Shown here: positions 44,197 to 53,081 of the stretch, in pieces
Numbering within the stretch: position 1 is the stretch's first letter
How the letters are laid out: each line of letters opens with the position of its first letter
From: a bacterium
GTDB taxonomy: Bacteria; Krumholzibacteriota; Krumholzibacteriia; LZORAL124-64-63
Direction: 5' to 3'
DNA length: 64,000 bases
NCBI GenBank assembly: GCA_016703265.1
Contig: JADJCK010000005.1
Coordinates: forward strand, 1 to 64,000
Notes under the pieces: generated by a model
Told to the model about the DNA's origin: nothing
Databases searched by the model: none
Seen by the model: only the letters and a program-made list of their open reading frames with translations
Position numbers and translations under genes: made by a program

Positions 44197-44901
44197 CTAG
44201 GGCGCCCCTCTCCGAGGGATGGGTTCGCGGTCCAATCGCCGCCAGAGAAGGGCGATCACAACCACCAGCACTGACGTACCGCCCCAGCCCGCCGCCAGGG
44301 GCGGCAGCTTGCCGTGGCGTCCGAAGGCGAAGGCCGCTGCGGAGGCGACCTGGTGAAGCACGTGGATCCCCAGTGCTGCGCCGAATCCGACGAACGGGTC
44401 GCGCCGTTTCATCGTCGCTGCCAGTGGAACGGCCGTCAGGACTGCGAGAAGGCAGCCCAGGATGGCGGCGTGGGCGCCGTACAAGGCCGTCAAGGCTGCC
44501 TGGCTGGATTGCCCGGAGTGGGGAGTCATATCGCCTGTGCCGATCAACTTCAGGATTGCCATCGCCCCTGATCCCACCAGCCCGAGTGATATCAGCGGCC
44601 GGAAGATCCGCACTGGTGACCAGCCTGCAGCCTGGAGCGCCGTGATCTCGCCATATCGCGCCAGGTCGCCGACCGTGACCAGGGTCGCGATCAGGAACAC
44701 CAGTGGCAGGACCGTTGGGGCCGCGGCCAGGAGCAGTGTGGCCAAAGCCATCGGCAGGCTGCCCGAGGGAGAACCGGACAGTGACGAGACCTCGCCCGGT
44801 CTTGCCACGCCGATACCCAGTGCGACCGGCGCCAGCACAAGGAACACGATCGCGAAGTTGCGCGTGAACGTGACCAGGAGCTGTCGATGGAACGGATTCA
44901 T
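44197..44901 (-). CDS. Short LptF/LptG-like permease protein
   Basis: A 234-residue membrane protein. It has the LptF/LptG core TLLLAAAPTVLPLVFLIATL followed by VGDLARYGEITALQAAGWS, which contacts the LptB ATPase in lipopolysaccharide transport. Usual LptF/G proteins have about 360 residues with a periplasmic jelly-roll domain between helices 3 and 4; here only a short link (GTGDMTPHSGQSSQ) is present. Either a reduced form or a relative with another job. The ATG at 44901 is chosen because the protein begins MNPFHRQLLVTFTRNF, a typical family start. No LPS genes are nearby. Confidence 0.65.
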   Translation of the reverse strand: MNPFHRQLLVTFTRNFAIVFLVLAPVALGIGVARPGEVSSLSGSPSGSLPMALATLLLAAAPTVLPLVFLIATLVTVGDLARYGEITALQAAGWSPVRIFRPLISLGLVGSGAMAILKLIGTGDMTPHSGQSSQAALTALYGAHAAILGCLLAVLTAVPLAATMKRRDPFVGFGAALGIHVLHQVASAAAFAFGRHGKLPPLAAGWGGTSVLVVVIALLWRRLDREPIPRRGAP

Positions 44902-44990
44902 GAAGGACGGACACCGACCTTGGCGAAAGCGCCTGACTGCACACCGACCTGCCGCTGCCACTTGCGCCGGCGCAAGCGTGCCGCGTCACG

Positions 44991-46217
44991 CTAACCCCAG
45001 AACAGGTACACCATCCCGATCGCCGCCACGAACCCGGCCACGTCGGCGATCAGGCCGCACGCGATCGCGTGGCGCGACTTGCGGATGCCCACCGAGCCGA
45101 AGTACACGGCCAGCACGTAGAACGTGGTTTCACTGCTGCCCTGGATCGTGGAGGCCAGCCGGCCGGCGAACGAGTCGGCGCCGCTGTTCTTCATCGTCTC
45201 GATCATCATGCCGCGTGCGCCGCTGCCGCTGAGCGGCTTCATCAGCATGGTGGGCAGGCCCTCGACCCAGCGGGTGTCGCCGCCGACCGCCTCGACCAGC
45301 GAGCGCACGCCGCCGAGGATCAGCTCGAGGGCGCCGCTGGCGCGGAACACGCCGATGCCCACGAGCATCGCCACCAGGTAGGGCACGATGCCGATGGCCA
45401 CCTGGAAGCCCTCCTTGCCGCCCTCGACGAAGCTGCTGAAGAGGTCGACGCGCCGCCGCATGCCGGCCGCGAGGAAGGCGAGGATCAGCCCGAAGACCAG
45501 CACGTTGGCCAGGAGCGACGATTGGGATTCGAGGGCCGCCTTGTCCAGCTGCGCGAAATAGGCGACCAGGCCGCCGACGATCGCCGTGAGGCCGCCGAGG
45601 TAGGCCAGCACGACCTTGTCCCACAGACGCAGGCGCTGGATGAGGCCCGTGGCCAGCAGGCCAGCCATCGTCGAGCAGAAGGTGGCGACGAGGATCGGCA
45701 GGAAGACGTCGGTCGGGTCGGCGGCGCCCATCTGCGCGCGGAAGGTCATGATGGTCGTCGGCACGATCGTCACGGAAGAGGCGTTGATCACCAGGAACAG
45801 GATCTGGTCGTTGCTGGCGGTGTCCTTCTGCGGGTTCAGCTCCTGCAGCTGGCCCATCGCCTTGAGGCCCAGCGGCGTGGCCGCGTTGTCGAGGCCCAGC
45901 ATGTTGGCGGCCATGTTCATGACGATGCTGCCGTGCGCGGGGTGCCCGGCCGGGATGCCCGGGAACAGGCGCCGGCCGAGGGGGCCGAAGACGCGGGCCA
46001 GGAACTCGACGGCCCCGCCGCGCTCGCCGATGCGCATGATGCCCAGCCACAGGCACATGACGCCGGTCAGGCCCAGGGCGATCTCGAAGCCGGTCTTGGC
46101 CATGTCGAAGGTGGCGCCGACCATTTCGCGCCAGACCTCGCTGTGGCCGGCCAGCGTGCGGCCGACGGCGGCTACGAAGCCGCCGATGAAGAAGAAGGTC
46201 CAGATCCGGTTGAGCAT
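44991..46217 (-). CDS. spmAB: Spore maturation protein A/B fusion (nucleoside recognition domain)
   Basis: A 408-residue membrane protein joining SpmA-like (residues 1-195: GIMRIGERGGAVEFLARVFG, HPAHGSIVMNMAANMLGLDN) and SpmB-like (230-408: GGKEGFQVAIGIVPYLVAML, SGSGARGMMIETMKNSGADS) halves. Fused forms occur in many Gram-negative bacteria that do not sporulate; they belong to the nucleoside-recognition/Gate superfamily and may be transporters. About ten helices. Divergent from the TrmB gene. Confidence 0.9.
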   Translation of the reverse strand: MLNRIWTFFFIGGFVAAVGRTLAGHSEVWREMVGATFDMAKTGFEIALGLTGVMCLWLGIMRIGERGGAVEFLARVFGPLGRRLFPGIPAGHPAHGSIVMNMAANMLGLDNAATPLGLKAMGQLQELNPQKDTASNDQILFLVINASSVTIVPTTIMTFRAQMGAADPTDVFLPILVATFCSTMAGLLATGLIQRLRLWDKVVLAYLGGLTAIVGGLVAYFAQLDKAALESQSSLLANVLVFGLILAFLAAGMRRRVDLFSSFVEGGKEGFQVAIGIVPYLVAMLVGIGVFRASGALELILGGVRSLVEAVGGDTRWVEGLPTMLMKPLSGSGARGMMIETMKNSGADSFAGRLASTIQGSSETTFYVLAVYFGSVGIRKSRHAIACGLIADVAGFVAAIGMVYLFWG

Positions 46218-46326
46218 CCGTTCTCCTGGCCGGGTGTGCGGGTGGCGGGCCGCAGCATACCGGCCGCCGGGCCGCCTGTCACCCGTGCGCGGGGGCGGGC
46301 TTGACGTCCCGGGCGGATTCGAGTAA

Positions 46327-46348
46327 AGTAGTAGTTATGACTACTACT
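46327..46348. promoter_or_regulatory. Perfect inverted repeat spanning the TrmB start codon
   Basis: A 9-bp arm AGTAGTAGT (46327-46335) and its exact complement ACTACTACT (46340-46348) flank TATG, whose ATG is the start codon. No Shine-Dalgarno is visible. It could be an operator for autoregulation or an mRNA hairpin that hides the start. Confidence 0.7.
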
Positions 46349-47236
46349 GAAAACGCGACCCGCGCCCTGCAGGACCTGGGCTTCACCGCCCTGGAGGCGC
46401 AGGTCTACGCCTACCTGCTGCGCCATGCTGCGGCCACCGGCTACCGGATCAGCCACGCCATCGGCAAACCCACGGCCAACACCTACAAGGCGCTGGCCGC
46501 GCTGGCCGACCAGGGCGCGGTGCTGGTGGACGAAGGCGGCGGCGGCGCCGTGCGCGCGGTGCCGCCGGCGGAACTGCTCGCCGGGCTGGAACGAAGGTCT
46601 CGCGAACGCCGGGCCGCCGCCTCGGCCGCCCTCGCGGAACTGGCGCCCGAGTGCGGGGACGACCGGGTCTACGCCCTGCGCGACCGCGACCAGGTGTTCG
46701 AGCGCGCGCGGGCGATGCTCGGACGCACCCGGCAAATCGTGCTGGCCGACCTGTTCCCGGCCGTCCTGGACGAACTGCAGGCCGACCTGGCGGCCTGCGC
46801 CGCGCGTGGGGTCGGCGTGACGATACGTGCCTATGCGCAAGCGACGGCGGGCGCCGCGCGGGTCGTGAACTGCGGGGGCAAGGGAGCGCCGGGACGCTGG
46901 CCCGGCCAGCAACTCTCGCTCGTCGTCGACGGCGATGAGCACCTGCTGGCCCTGCTTTCGCCGGACCTGCAGCAGGTGCACCAGGCGGTGTGGAGCGGGA
47001 GCGCGTTCCTGTCGTGCCTGCATCACAATCACCTGGCGATGGAACTGCTCGTGGCGGCCACCGGCAGCGCCAACGATCGCGAAGAAGTCCGCCTCGACGG
47101 CGAGGCGGCCGTGCAACTGGACGGCATCACCGTCCTGGCGGCCGATCCGCCGGGCCTGCGTCGCCTGCGCGCGCAGGTGGCCGGCAATGCGCCGCCCTCC
47201 GAGGACCCCGACAATGACCGGAAAGGCGAGTCATGA
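46337..47236 (+). CDS. TrmB-family transcriptional regulator
   Basis: A 299-residue protein. The N-terminal winged helix (ALQDLGFTALEAQVYAYLLR, GYRISHAIGKPTANTYKALA) is of TrmB type, followed by a C-terminal domain (residues about 105-250) resembling the TrmB/phospholipase-D-like sensor: QIVLADLFPAVLDELQADLA, WSGSAFLSCLHHNHLAMELL. TrmB proteins sense sugars or other small molecules. The coupled gene downstream encodes an aspartic protease, so the ligand may be a proteolysis signal or an unrelated molecule. Confidence 0.82.
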   Translation: MTTTENATRALQDLGFTALEAQVYAYLLRHAAATGYRISHAIGKPTANTYKALAALADQGAVLVDEGGGGAVRAVPPAELLAGLERRSRERRAAASAALAELAPECGDDRVYALRDRDQVFERARAMLGRTRQIVLADLFPAVLDELQADLAACAARGVGVTIRAYAQATAGAARVVNCGGKGAPGRWPGQQLSLVVDGDEHLLALLSPDLQQVHQAVWSGSAFLSCLHHNHLAMELLVAATGSANDREEVRLDGEAAVQLDGITVLAADPPGLRRLRAQVAGNAPPSEDPDNDRKGES

Positions 47237-49107
47237 ACCGATACCCGTTTCCCGGCGCGCACACCTCGCGCGCGTTGCTGTCCGTAGCCGCGGTGTTGTG
47301 GGTGGGCCTCGCGATGCCTGCGCGCGGCGCGATCGCTCCGGAGGCGGCACCTCTCGTCGAGCGCCACATCAGCTGGCTCGGTGGTCGCCAGGCGCTGGAG
47401 GCGCTGCACGATCTGACGCTCGAAGGCACCGTCGAGGTGGCCGGGCTCAGCGGGCCGCTCTCGGTGCACGTGCGTCGTGACGGCCGGCAGTTGATGAGTG
47501 TCGACCTGAAGGTGTTCCGCACCACCGAAGCGATCGACGGCGACGACGCCTGGGAGCGCAACGCCAGCGGCCAGGTGGAGCCCATGGGAGCGGCCAAGGC
47601 TGCGGGCCTGCGCCGCGCCCTGGAGCGCACGTTCAGCCGCCATCTCGACGGACACGGCGTCGAGGTCACGCGCCTGCCCGACGAGACGAAGGACGATCGC
47701 ACCTGGGCCGTGCTCCGCTTCGCCTATCCGGACGGCGATGCCTACGACCTGCTGCTCGATGCGGACAGCGGGGAGTCCCTGTGGTCGCGCGAGATCCGCG
47801 ACGGCCGCGCGCAGTGGATCCACACGCTGGACCTGCGCGAGGAGGCTGGCCTGCGCCTGCCGTACCGCCAGGAGACGCTGGACGAAAATCCGCTGCAGAA
47901 CCAGACCGTGACCTGGACGACGCTGGCGGCGAACCGCGGCCTGGCGGACGATTTGTTTGCGCGCCCGGGGGCGCAGGCTTCGCCACGGCTGTTCCGCCTG
48001 GCCGGCGGGGCGGCCGCCACCGACTGGATTCCGGTCGAACTCTACATGGAACGCTGGATCTTCCTGGAGGGGCGCGTCAACGGCGTCACGACCTCCATCG
48101 TGCTTGATTCCGGAGCCGGCATCACCGTGCTGGACAGCGCCGTGAGCGACCGCCTGGGCCTCAGGTCCACCGGCGCCGTGCCGGCGCAGGGCGTGGGCGG
48201 GACGACGACCGCCGGCATCGTCGAGGGCGTCACGCTCGAGATCGGCGGCCTGGTGCTCGGGCCGGTCACGGCGGCGACCATCGACCTTTCGGATATCGCC
48301 CGCCAGCTGGGACGCGAGATGCCGGTCATCCTCGGCAAGGAAGTGTTCCACGCCCTGACCGTGGACGTCGACTACCCGGGCGCCCGCATCCGCTTCCACG
48401 ATCCCGAACATTTCCAGTACGCGGGGAAGGGCCATCGGCTCGAGGTGCTGCCCGGCGTCGACGGTCATCGGCACGTGAAGATGTCGGTCGAGGGGCTGCC
48501 TGAGGCCGTCTTTGCGCTGGACACCGGGCAGGGCGGCGCCCTGACCGTGTTCCGCCGCTACACGGACGACAACCGACTGCTCGAAGGCCGGCGCACGTCG
48601 CGCGCGCAGGGCGGCGGCGTGGGCGGCAACATCGAGACGACGACCGGCACGCTGCGCTCGGTGGCGCTTGCGGGCTACGAACTGCACGACGTACCGACGG
48701 CGTTCCATCGCGACGACGTCGGCGGCGCGTTCGACACCGCGAAGCTGGCGGGCAACCTCGGCGCCGGCATCCTCAACCGGTTCCGCGTCACGTTCGACTA
48801 TGCGCACGACTGCCTGTGGCTGGAGCCGGGCGCGAACTTCGGGGAGCCGTTGCTGCGCGACCGGCTCGGACTCGATGTGTGGCGTGACGGAGACGCCCTG
48901 GTCGTGGCATTCGTCGCCCCGGGCAGTCCGGCCGCGGCCGCGGGCTGGCAGGCTGAGGAACGCATCACCGCGCTCGACGGCGCACCGGTCACCGCCGACT
49001 GGTGGCTGAGCTGGGCTGCCTGGTCGCGGGCCGGCGACGGCAAGGACGTGCGTCTGACGATGTCCGACGGCCGCGAACGCACGCTGCGCACGGCGGCCTA
49101 TTACTAG
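47233..49107 (+). CDS. Exported retropepsin-like aspartic protease with PDZ domain
   Basis: A 624-residue protein with a signal peptide (about 1-33). Residues about 40-220 form a lipoprotein-carrier-like beta domain (LDLREEAGLRLPYRQETL near its end). Two retropepsin-like halves follow, with active-site-like LDSGAGITVLD (about residue 291) and LDTGQGGALTV (about 431), so one chain could form a whole active site. A PDZ domain ends the protein (PGSPAAAAGWQAEERITALD). The ATG overlaps the TrmB stop by four bases (ATGA). Likely a periplasmic protease under TrmB control. Confidence 0.85.
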   Translation: MNRYPFPGAHTSRALLSVAAVLWVGLAMPARGAIAPEAAPLVERHISWLGGRQALEALHDLTLEGTVEVAGLSGPLSVHVRRDGRQLMSVDLKVFRTTEAIDGDDAWERNASGQVEPMGAAKAAGLRRALERTFSRHLDGHGVEVTRLPDETKDDRTWAVLRFAYPDGDAYDLLLDADSGESLWSREIRDGRAQWIHTLDLREEAGLRLPYRQETLDENPLQNQTVTWTTLAANRGLADDLFARPGAQASPRLFRLAGGAAATDWIPVELYMERWIFLEGRVNGVTTSIVLDSGAGITVLDSAVSDRLGLRSTGAVPAQGVGGTTTAGIVEGVTLEIGGLVLGPVTAATIDLSDIARQLGREMPVILGKEVFHALTVDVDYPGARIRFHDPEHFQYAGKGHRLEVLPGVDGHRHVKMSVEGLPEAVFALDTGQGGALTVFRRYTDDNRLLEGRRTSRAQGGGVGGNIETTTGTLRSVALAGYELHDVPTAFHRDDVGGAFDTAKLAGNLGAGILNRFRVTFDYAHDCLWLEPGANFGEPLLRDRLGLDVWRDGDALVVAFVAPGSPAAAAGWQAEERITALDGAPVTADWWLSWAAWSRAGDGKDVRLTMSDGRERTLRTAAYY

Positions 49108-49189
49108 CCGGCGTGGCGCTCGTCGCCCGCGTCCGCTAACCTGGAAGCGCCGCGGGCACCCGGCCCGCGGCGTTTCACGTGGAGGCGCC

Positions 49190-50074
49190 ATGTCCGCCGT
49201 CAACGAGTCCGCCGCGAACGAGGTGCCCATCGTCTGGACGGGCATCCTGCGCAAGATGCGCGTCGAGGCCGGCGATCCCGTCGCCTATCACCTGAAGGAC
49301 GCGACCATCGGTTCCATTCCGGTGGCCGACCATGCGCTGACCCCGCATGTGGGCGGCGAGGTGCACCTCCGTTTCCTCGGCGAGATCCGCTGTACGCTGT
49401 GCGGCCGCGCCACGAAGAAGACCTTCGGTGACGGCTTCTGCTTCCCCTGCTCACAGTCGCGGCCCGAAGCCGACATCTGCATCGTCAAGCCCGAGCTGTG
49501 CCATCACGGGCAGGCCGACCATCCCTGCCGCGACGAGGCCTTCGCGCAATCGCAGTGCTTCCAGCCGCACATACTCTACGTGTCGCTGACCAGCGGCGTG
49601 AAGGTGGGCATCACCAGGCGCGTGAACCTGCCCTCGCGCTGGATCGACCAGGGGGCGGTGGCGGCGGTGCCGTTGGCGCTGCTGCCCGACAGGCGCGGCG
49701 TGGGCCTTCTCGAGAAGCGACTCAGCGACGAGGGCTACGCCGACAAGACGCACTGGACGCGCATGCTCAAGGGCGATCCCGACGTGGCCGCACTGGAACC
49801 GTTCGCGCACGAGGTGGCGGCACGCCTCGAGGCCTGGGGCGCGCCGTTGCTGCCGGCCTCCGAGCGCGCCATCGCGACGTTCCACTATCCGGTGCGCAGC
49901 TGGCCGGAAAAGGTCACCAGCTTCAACCTCGACAAATCCCCCGCGGCAGGCGGGGTGCTCCAGGGCATCAAGGGGCAGTACCTGCTCTTCGAAGGCGGGG
50001 TCATCAACCTGCGCAAGTACTCCGGATACCGGGTCGAGGTCCGGGCAGGGAAACCGGACATTCAAAGTCATTGA
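49190..50074 (+). CDS. DUF2797 family protein
   Basis: A 294-residue cytoplasmic protein with a zinc-ribbon-like Cys set (IRCTLCGRATKKTFGDGFCF, CSQSRPEADIC, ELCHHG, HPCRDE) followed by HILYVSLTSGVKVGITRR, a GIY-YIG-like core. DUF2797 proteins are conserved across bacteria without a known role; the fold suggests nucleic-acid binding. Stands alone. Start by GGAGGCGCC before the ATG. Confidence 0.85.
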   Translation: MSAVNESAANEVPIVWTGILRKMRVEAGDPVAYHLKDATIGSIPVADHALTPHVGGEVHLRFLGEIRCTLCGRATKKTFGDGFCFPCSQSRPEADICIVKPELCHHGQADHPCRDEAFAQSQCFQPHILYVSLTSGVKVGITRRVNLPSRWIDQGAVAAVPLALLPDRRGVGLLEKRLSDEGYADKTHWTRMLKGDPDVAALEPFAHEVAARLEAWGAPLLPASERAIATFHYPVRSWPEKVTSFNLDKSPAAGGVLQGIKGQYLLFEGGVINLRKYSGYRVEVRAGKPDIQSH

Positions 50075-50153
50075 TGGGGCCGCCGGAGCCCAGCGGCGGG
50101 GCAGTCCGGAGCTTGGTGGACAGGCTTGGCGGCCCGGAATCTAAAAAAATAAC

Positions 50154-50181
50154 TTGTATACCGGTCAACGGTTCATATTAT
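50154..50181 (+). promoter_or_regulatory. Sigma70-type promoter with long leader
   Basis: TTGTAT (50154-50159), 16 bases, TATTAT (50176-50181), within a rare AT-rich patch that starts with CTAAAAAAATAAC. The next gene starts at 50591, so the transcript would have a leader of about 400 bases. Confidence 0.55.
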
Positions 50182-50590
50182 GAGCGCCAGCTAAAACGTG
50201 CGAGGGCCGCGGTCCGTCGCACGGGTGTTCGCCTGCCGCAGGCGGCGCCGGAGGTCCGTAAACCCTATGCCGGCCAAACGGACCAGGCCGGGACCGAATC
50301 CTAACGCCAACAAGACGTCATTTCGGTCGGTTCTCCGGGGCCCTGTGTCGGCGCGTCATTGACACGTCTGCCGTCGGACGGCAAGGTGCGATGGCGCGAT
50401 GGGCGTCAGACGGTTTTGATCGAGTACGATGCCGACCGGCAAGAACGCCGGTTCGGATCTGAGGTGTAACGGGCGCACCGTGCCGAGGTTACCCGGGCAA
50501 CGTTCCGGGTCCTTGCGGAGGCGCGACCGTGAGTGGGCGACGGGAGGATGTTCTCCCGCCGCAAGTCGCGTGGAAAAGAAGGAGACGACA
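50182..50590 (+). other. Long untranslated leader, no gene seen
   Basis: No coding frame with matching codon use is seen. Several GC-rich inverted repeats occur, for example CTGCCGTCGGACGGCAA near 50370. It may hold a regulatory RNA structure, but I recognise no riboswitch class. Confidence 0.4.
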
Positions 50591-51202
50591 ATGCGCTTCG
50601 TTCGTAATGCTGCCATTCCGGTGATCCTGATCGCCGCCATCGCTCTGCTGGCCGGCTGCTCCAAGGAGCCGACCCTGGCGATCCAGGATGCCGAGGCTTC
50701 CCTGGGCAAGCTGCAGGCTGCCGGTGCCGCCGAGTACGCTCCCCAGGCCCTGAGCGATGCTCAGAACGCCATGGCCCAGCTGAAGGCCGAGGTCGAGGCC
50801 CAGAAGGCCAAGTTCGCCCTGTTCCGCTCGTTCAAGAATGCCGAGGCGATGGCCCTGACGGCGAAGCAGACGGCGGAAGCCGGCGTGCAGACGACCGAGG
50901 CCAACAAGGCCGCCGCGAAGGCCGAGGCTGAGAACGCCCTGGCCGCCGCCCGTGCCGCCCTGGTCGAGGCCCAGCGCCTGGTGGCCGAGGCCCCGGTGGG
51001 CAAGGGCTCCGAGCTGGACATCAAGATGCTGCAGAGCGACCTGATGGGCGTCGAGCAGTCGCTGGCCGATGCTGACGGCACCCTGGCCGCCGGCCGCTAC
51101 AAGGAAGCCCTGTCGAAGGCCCAGGCTTCGATGAACTCCGCCAACACCATCGCTGCTGACGTGAACAACGCCATCGCGCTGCGTGCGGCGAAGAAGAAGT
51201 AA
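50591..51202 (+). CDS. Helical lipoprotein ending in lysines (Lpp-like candidate)
   Basis: A 203-residue lipoprotein: signal MRFVRNAAIPVILIAAIALL with lipobox LLAGC (Cys23). The rest is almost all alpha-helical, rich in Ala, Glu, Lys and Gln with heptad-like spacing (a DUF4398-like coil), and ends RAAKKK. Codon use is strongly biased toward a small preferred set, and the gene has AGAAGGAGA and a strong promoter, so it is probably abundant. Two L,D-transpeptidase genes follow at once, as would suit a lipoprotein that is linked to peptidoglycan through a terminal lysine. Confidence 0.75.
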   Translation: MRFVRNAAIPVILIAAIALLAGCSKEPTLAIQDAEASLGKLQAAGAAEYAPQALSDAQNAMAQLKAEVEAQKAKFALFRSFKNAEAMALTAKQTAEAGVQTTEANKAAAKAEAENALAAARAALVEAQRLVAEAPVGKGSELDIKMLQSDLMGVEQSLADADGTLAAGRYKEALSKAQASMNSANTIAADVNNAIALRAAKKK

Positions 51203-51274
51203 GTCGATCTTAAGCCGGGTAACAGGCGCGACACGGATGTCGCGCAGACGGTTCGCAGACGGACACCTGGAGTC

Positions 51275-52441
51275 ATGATGGAGCTTCGCCGACCATCCCG
51301 GCGTCTGATCGTGGCGGCGGCCGTGACCTTTTCGGTCATGGCCGCCGCGATCGCTTGGACGTGGCCCTGGCTGCAGGGCTGGCATCATCCCCCCCTGACG
51401 GCGCGCAGTGAAGCCGAGTCGGCCCTCCAGGTCGCGGTCGGCAGTGACGGCGTGCTTCCCGAAGAAATCGCGCTGTTGCGGCAGCACATGGACCGTTCGT
51501 TCGCCGAAGACAGGCGTCAGTCGGCGGCGTTCGCGTGGCGTCGCGACTTCCGCCAGGCAGCCTCGGAGTACCGGCTCACGTCGGCGACCGTGGCTTCCGT
51601 GCTGGAATCGGCGGGACGGCGCGTGGCCGAGGCCAGGCAGGCGGCCGAGGCGGCCGTCGGCCGTTCGAACACCGTGGTCGGCGACGCCGTGCGTCTGGCC
51701 GACAACCTGCCCTTCCCGCCGCATGAACGCGCCCGGCTGCAGCGTGCACGCTCGCTGGCCGAGGAAGCACGCCTGGCGATGAAGAAGGGCGACTACGAAT
51801 CAGCCGTGAAGGCCGCCTCGCGCGCCACGCAGGAGGCCCAGGCCGCCCGCGTGGGCGCCATGCCCAACGCGGCGCGCTTTGCCGATCCCGGCCTGATCGC
51901 CAAGTGGCGCGGCTGGGTCAACGAGACCATCAACCGCACCAAGGGCGGCGGCTCGGCGGTCATCGTCTACAAGGAGCGCAACGAGGTCGCGCTCTACCAG
52001 AACGGCGTGCGGACGCGCACCTATAACGCCGACCTGGGCAAGAACCGCCTGCAGCCCAAGCGCGTGTCCGGCGACGGCGCCACCCCCGAGGGCCGCTATC
52101 GCATCACGAGCAAGCGGGCGAAGGGCGCTACGAAGTATTATAAAGCCCTGATGCTGGACTACCCGAACGCCGAAGACCGCCGCGAGTTCGACGCGGCCAA
52201 GCGGGCCGGGCGCATCGCCCGCAACGCGCGGATCGGCCACCTGATCGAGATCCACGGCAACGGCGGCCGGGACGAGGACTGGACCCAGGGTTGCGTGGCC
52301 CTGTCGGACCGCGATATCGACGACCTGTTCTCCCGAGTGTCGGTGGGCACGCCGGTGACGATCGTTGGCGGCGACGGCAACGGCGGCGCCTATTCCGATG
52401 TCTGGCGTGCCCACGCCAGCAGCCTGCAGGGAGCCCGATGA
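51275..52441 (+). CDS. L,D-transpeptidase family protein with helical N-terminus
   Basis: A 388-residue protein anchored by an N-terminal helix (LIVAAAVTFSVMAAAIAW). Residues about 45-200 are helical and similar in style to the preceding lipoprotein. The YkuD domain (about 225-370) has IGHLIEIHGNGG and DWTQGCVALSDRDIDDLF with the catalytic Cys. The motif T-Q-G-C-V-A-L departs from the common S/T-H-G-C-x-R-x and resembles the YafK/LdtF branch, some of which cut lipoprotein from peptidoglycan. ATG pairs at 51275/51278. ATGA overlap into the next gene. Confidence 0.85.
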   Translation: MMELRRPSRRLIVAAAVTFSVMAAAIAWTWPWLQGWHHPPLTARSEAESALQVAVGSDGVLPEEIALLRQHMDRSFAEDRRQSAAFAWRRDFRQAASEYRLTSATVASVLESAGRRVAEARQAAEAAVGRSNTVVGDAVRLADNLPFPPHERARLQRARSLAEEARLAMKKGDYESAVKAASRATQEAQAARVGAMPNAARFADPGLIAKWRGWVNETINRTKGGGSAVIVYKERNEVALYQNGVRTRTYNADLGKNRLQPKRVSGDGATPEGRYRITSKRAKGATKYYKALMLDYPNAEDRREFDAAKRAGRIARNARIGHLIEIHGNGGRDEDWTQGCVALSDRDIDDLFSRVSVGTPVTIVGGDGNGGAYSDVWRAHASSLQGAR

Positions 52442-53070
52442 AGCGTCGCATCCTGATCGGCACCGGTATCCTGCTGGCGATCGTCGTGATCGTCGGTGCC
52501 ACCGGTCTGCTCATGATCGACCGTTCCGGCTACCGCTACCGCGACCCGGACTTCAGCCTGGCCTCGAAGGGCAAGACCGATCGCCTGAAGCTCGAGAAGA
52601 ACTTCACGAAGCCGCCGGCGAAGGTCTACATCGTCATCGATCGCACGCACAACCGGCTCGAGGTGCGCAAGGGCACCACGACCACGCTGTCGGCGGTGTG
52701 TTCGGCCGGTTCGGGCTATCGGCTGATCGAGCGCGACAGCAGCAAGCGTAAGGGTCGCCAGTGGGTGTTCGACACGCCGCGCGGCATCCATCGCGTGAGG
52801 AACAAGCGCACCGATCCCACCTGGACGCGTCCTGACTGGGACTACATCGAGAAGGGCGAGGCGCTGCCGCGACGGAATAGTGACCGTGTCGAGACGGGCA
52901 TGCTCGGCGACTACGCGCTGGACCTCGGCGACGGCTACATGATCCACGGCACCCTGTACGAGCGCCTGCTCGGCCGCGGCGTCACGCACGGCTGCGTGCG
53001 CCTGGGCAAGAACGACCTGGCGATGGTCTACAAAGAGTGTCCCATCGGGACGCCCATCTACATCTACTGA
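52438..53070 (+). CDS. L,D-transpeptidase
   Basis: A 210-residue enzyme: an N-terminal membrane helix (ILLAIVVIVGATGLLM), then a YkuD domain with AKVYIVIDRTHNRLEVRKGT at the start, YMIHGTLYERLLG, and the canonical active site THGCVRLG. It would form 3-3 cross-links or attach proteins to peptidoglycan. The start overlaps the previous stop by four bases, so both enzymes are made together. Confidence 0.92.
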   Translation: MKRRILIGTGILLAIVVIVGATGLLMIDRSGYRYRDPDFSLASKGKTDRLKLEKNFTKPPAKVYIVIDRTHNRLEVRKGTTTTLSAVCSAGSGYRLIERDSSKRKGRQWVFDTPRGIHRVRNKRTDPTWTRPDWDYIEKGEALPRRNSDRVETGMLGDYALDLGDGYMIHGTLYERLLGRGVTHGCVRLGKNDLAMVYKECPIGTPIYIY

Positions 53071-53081
53071 GGCGGCCCCGG

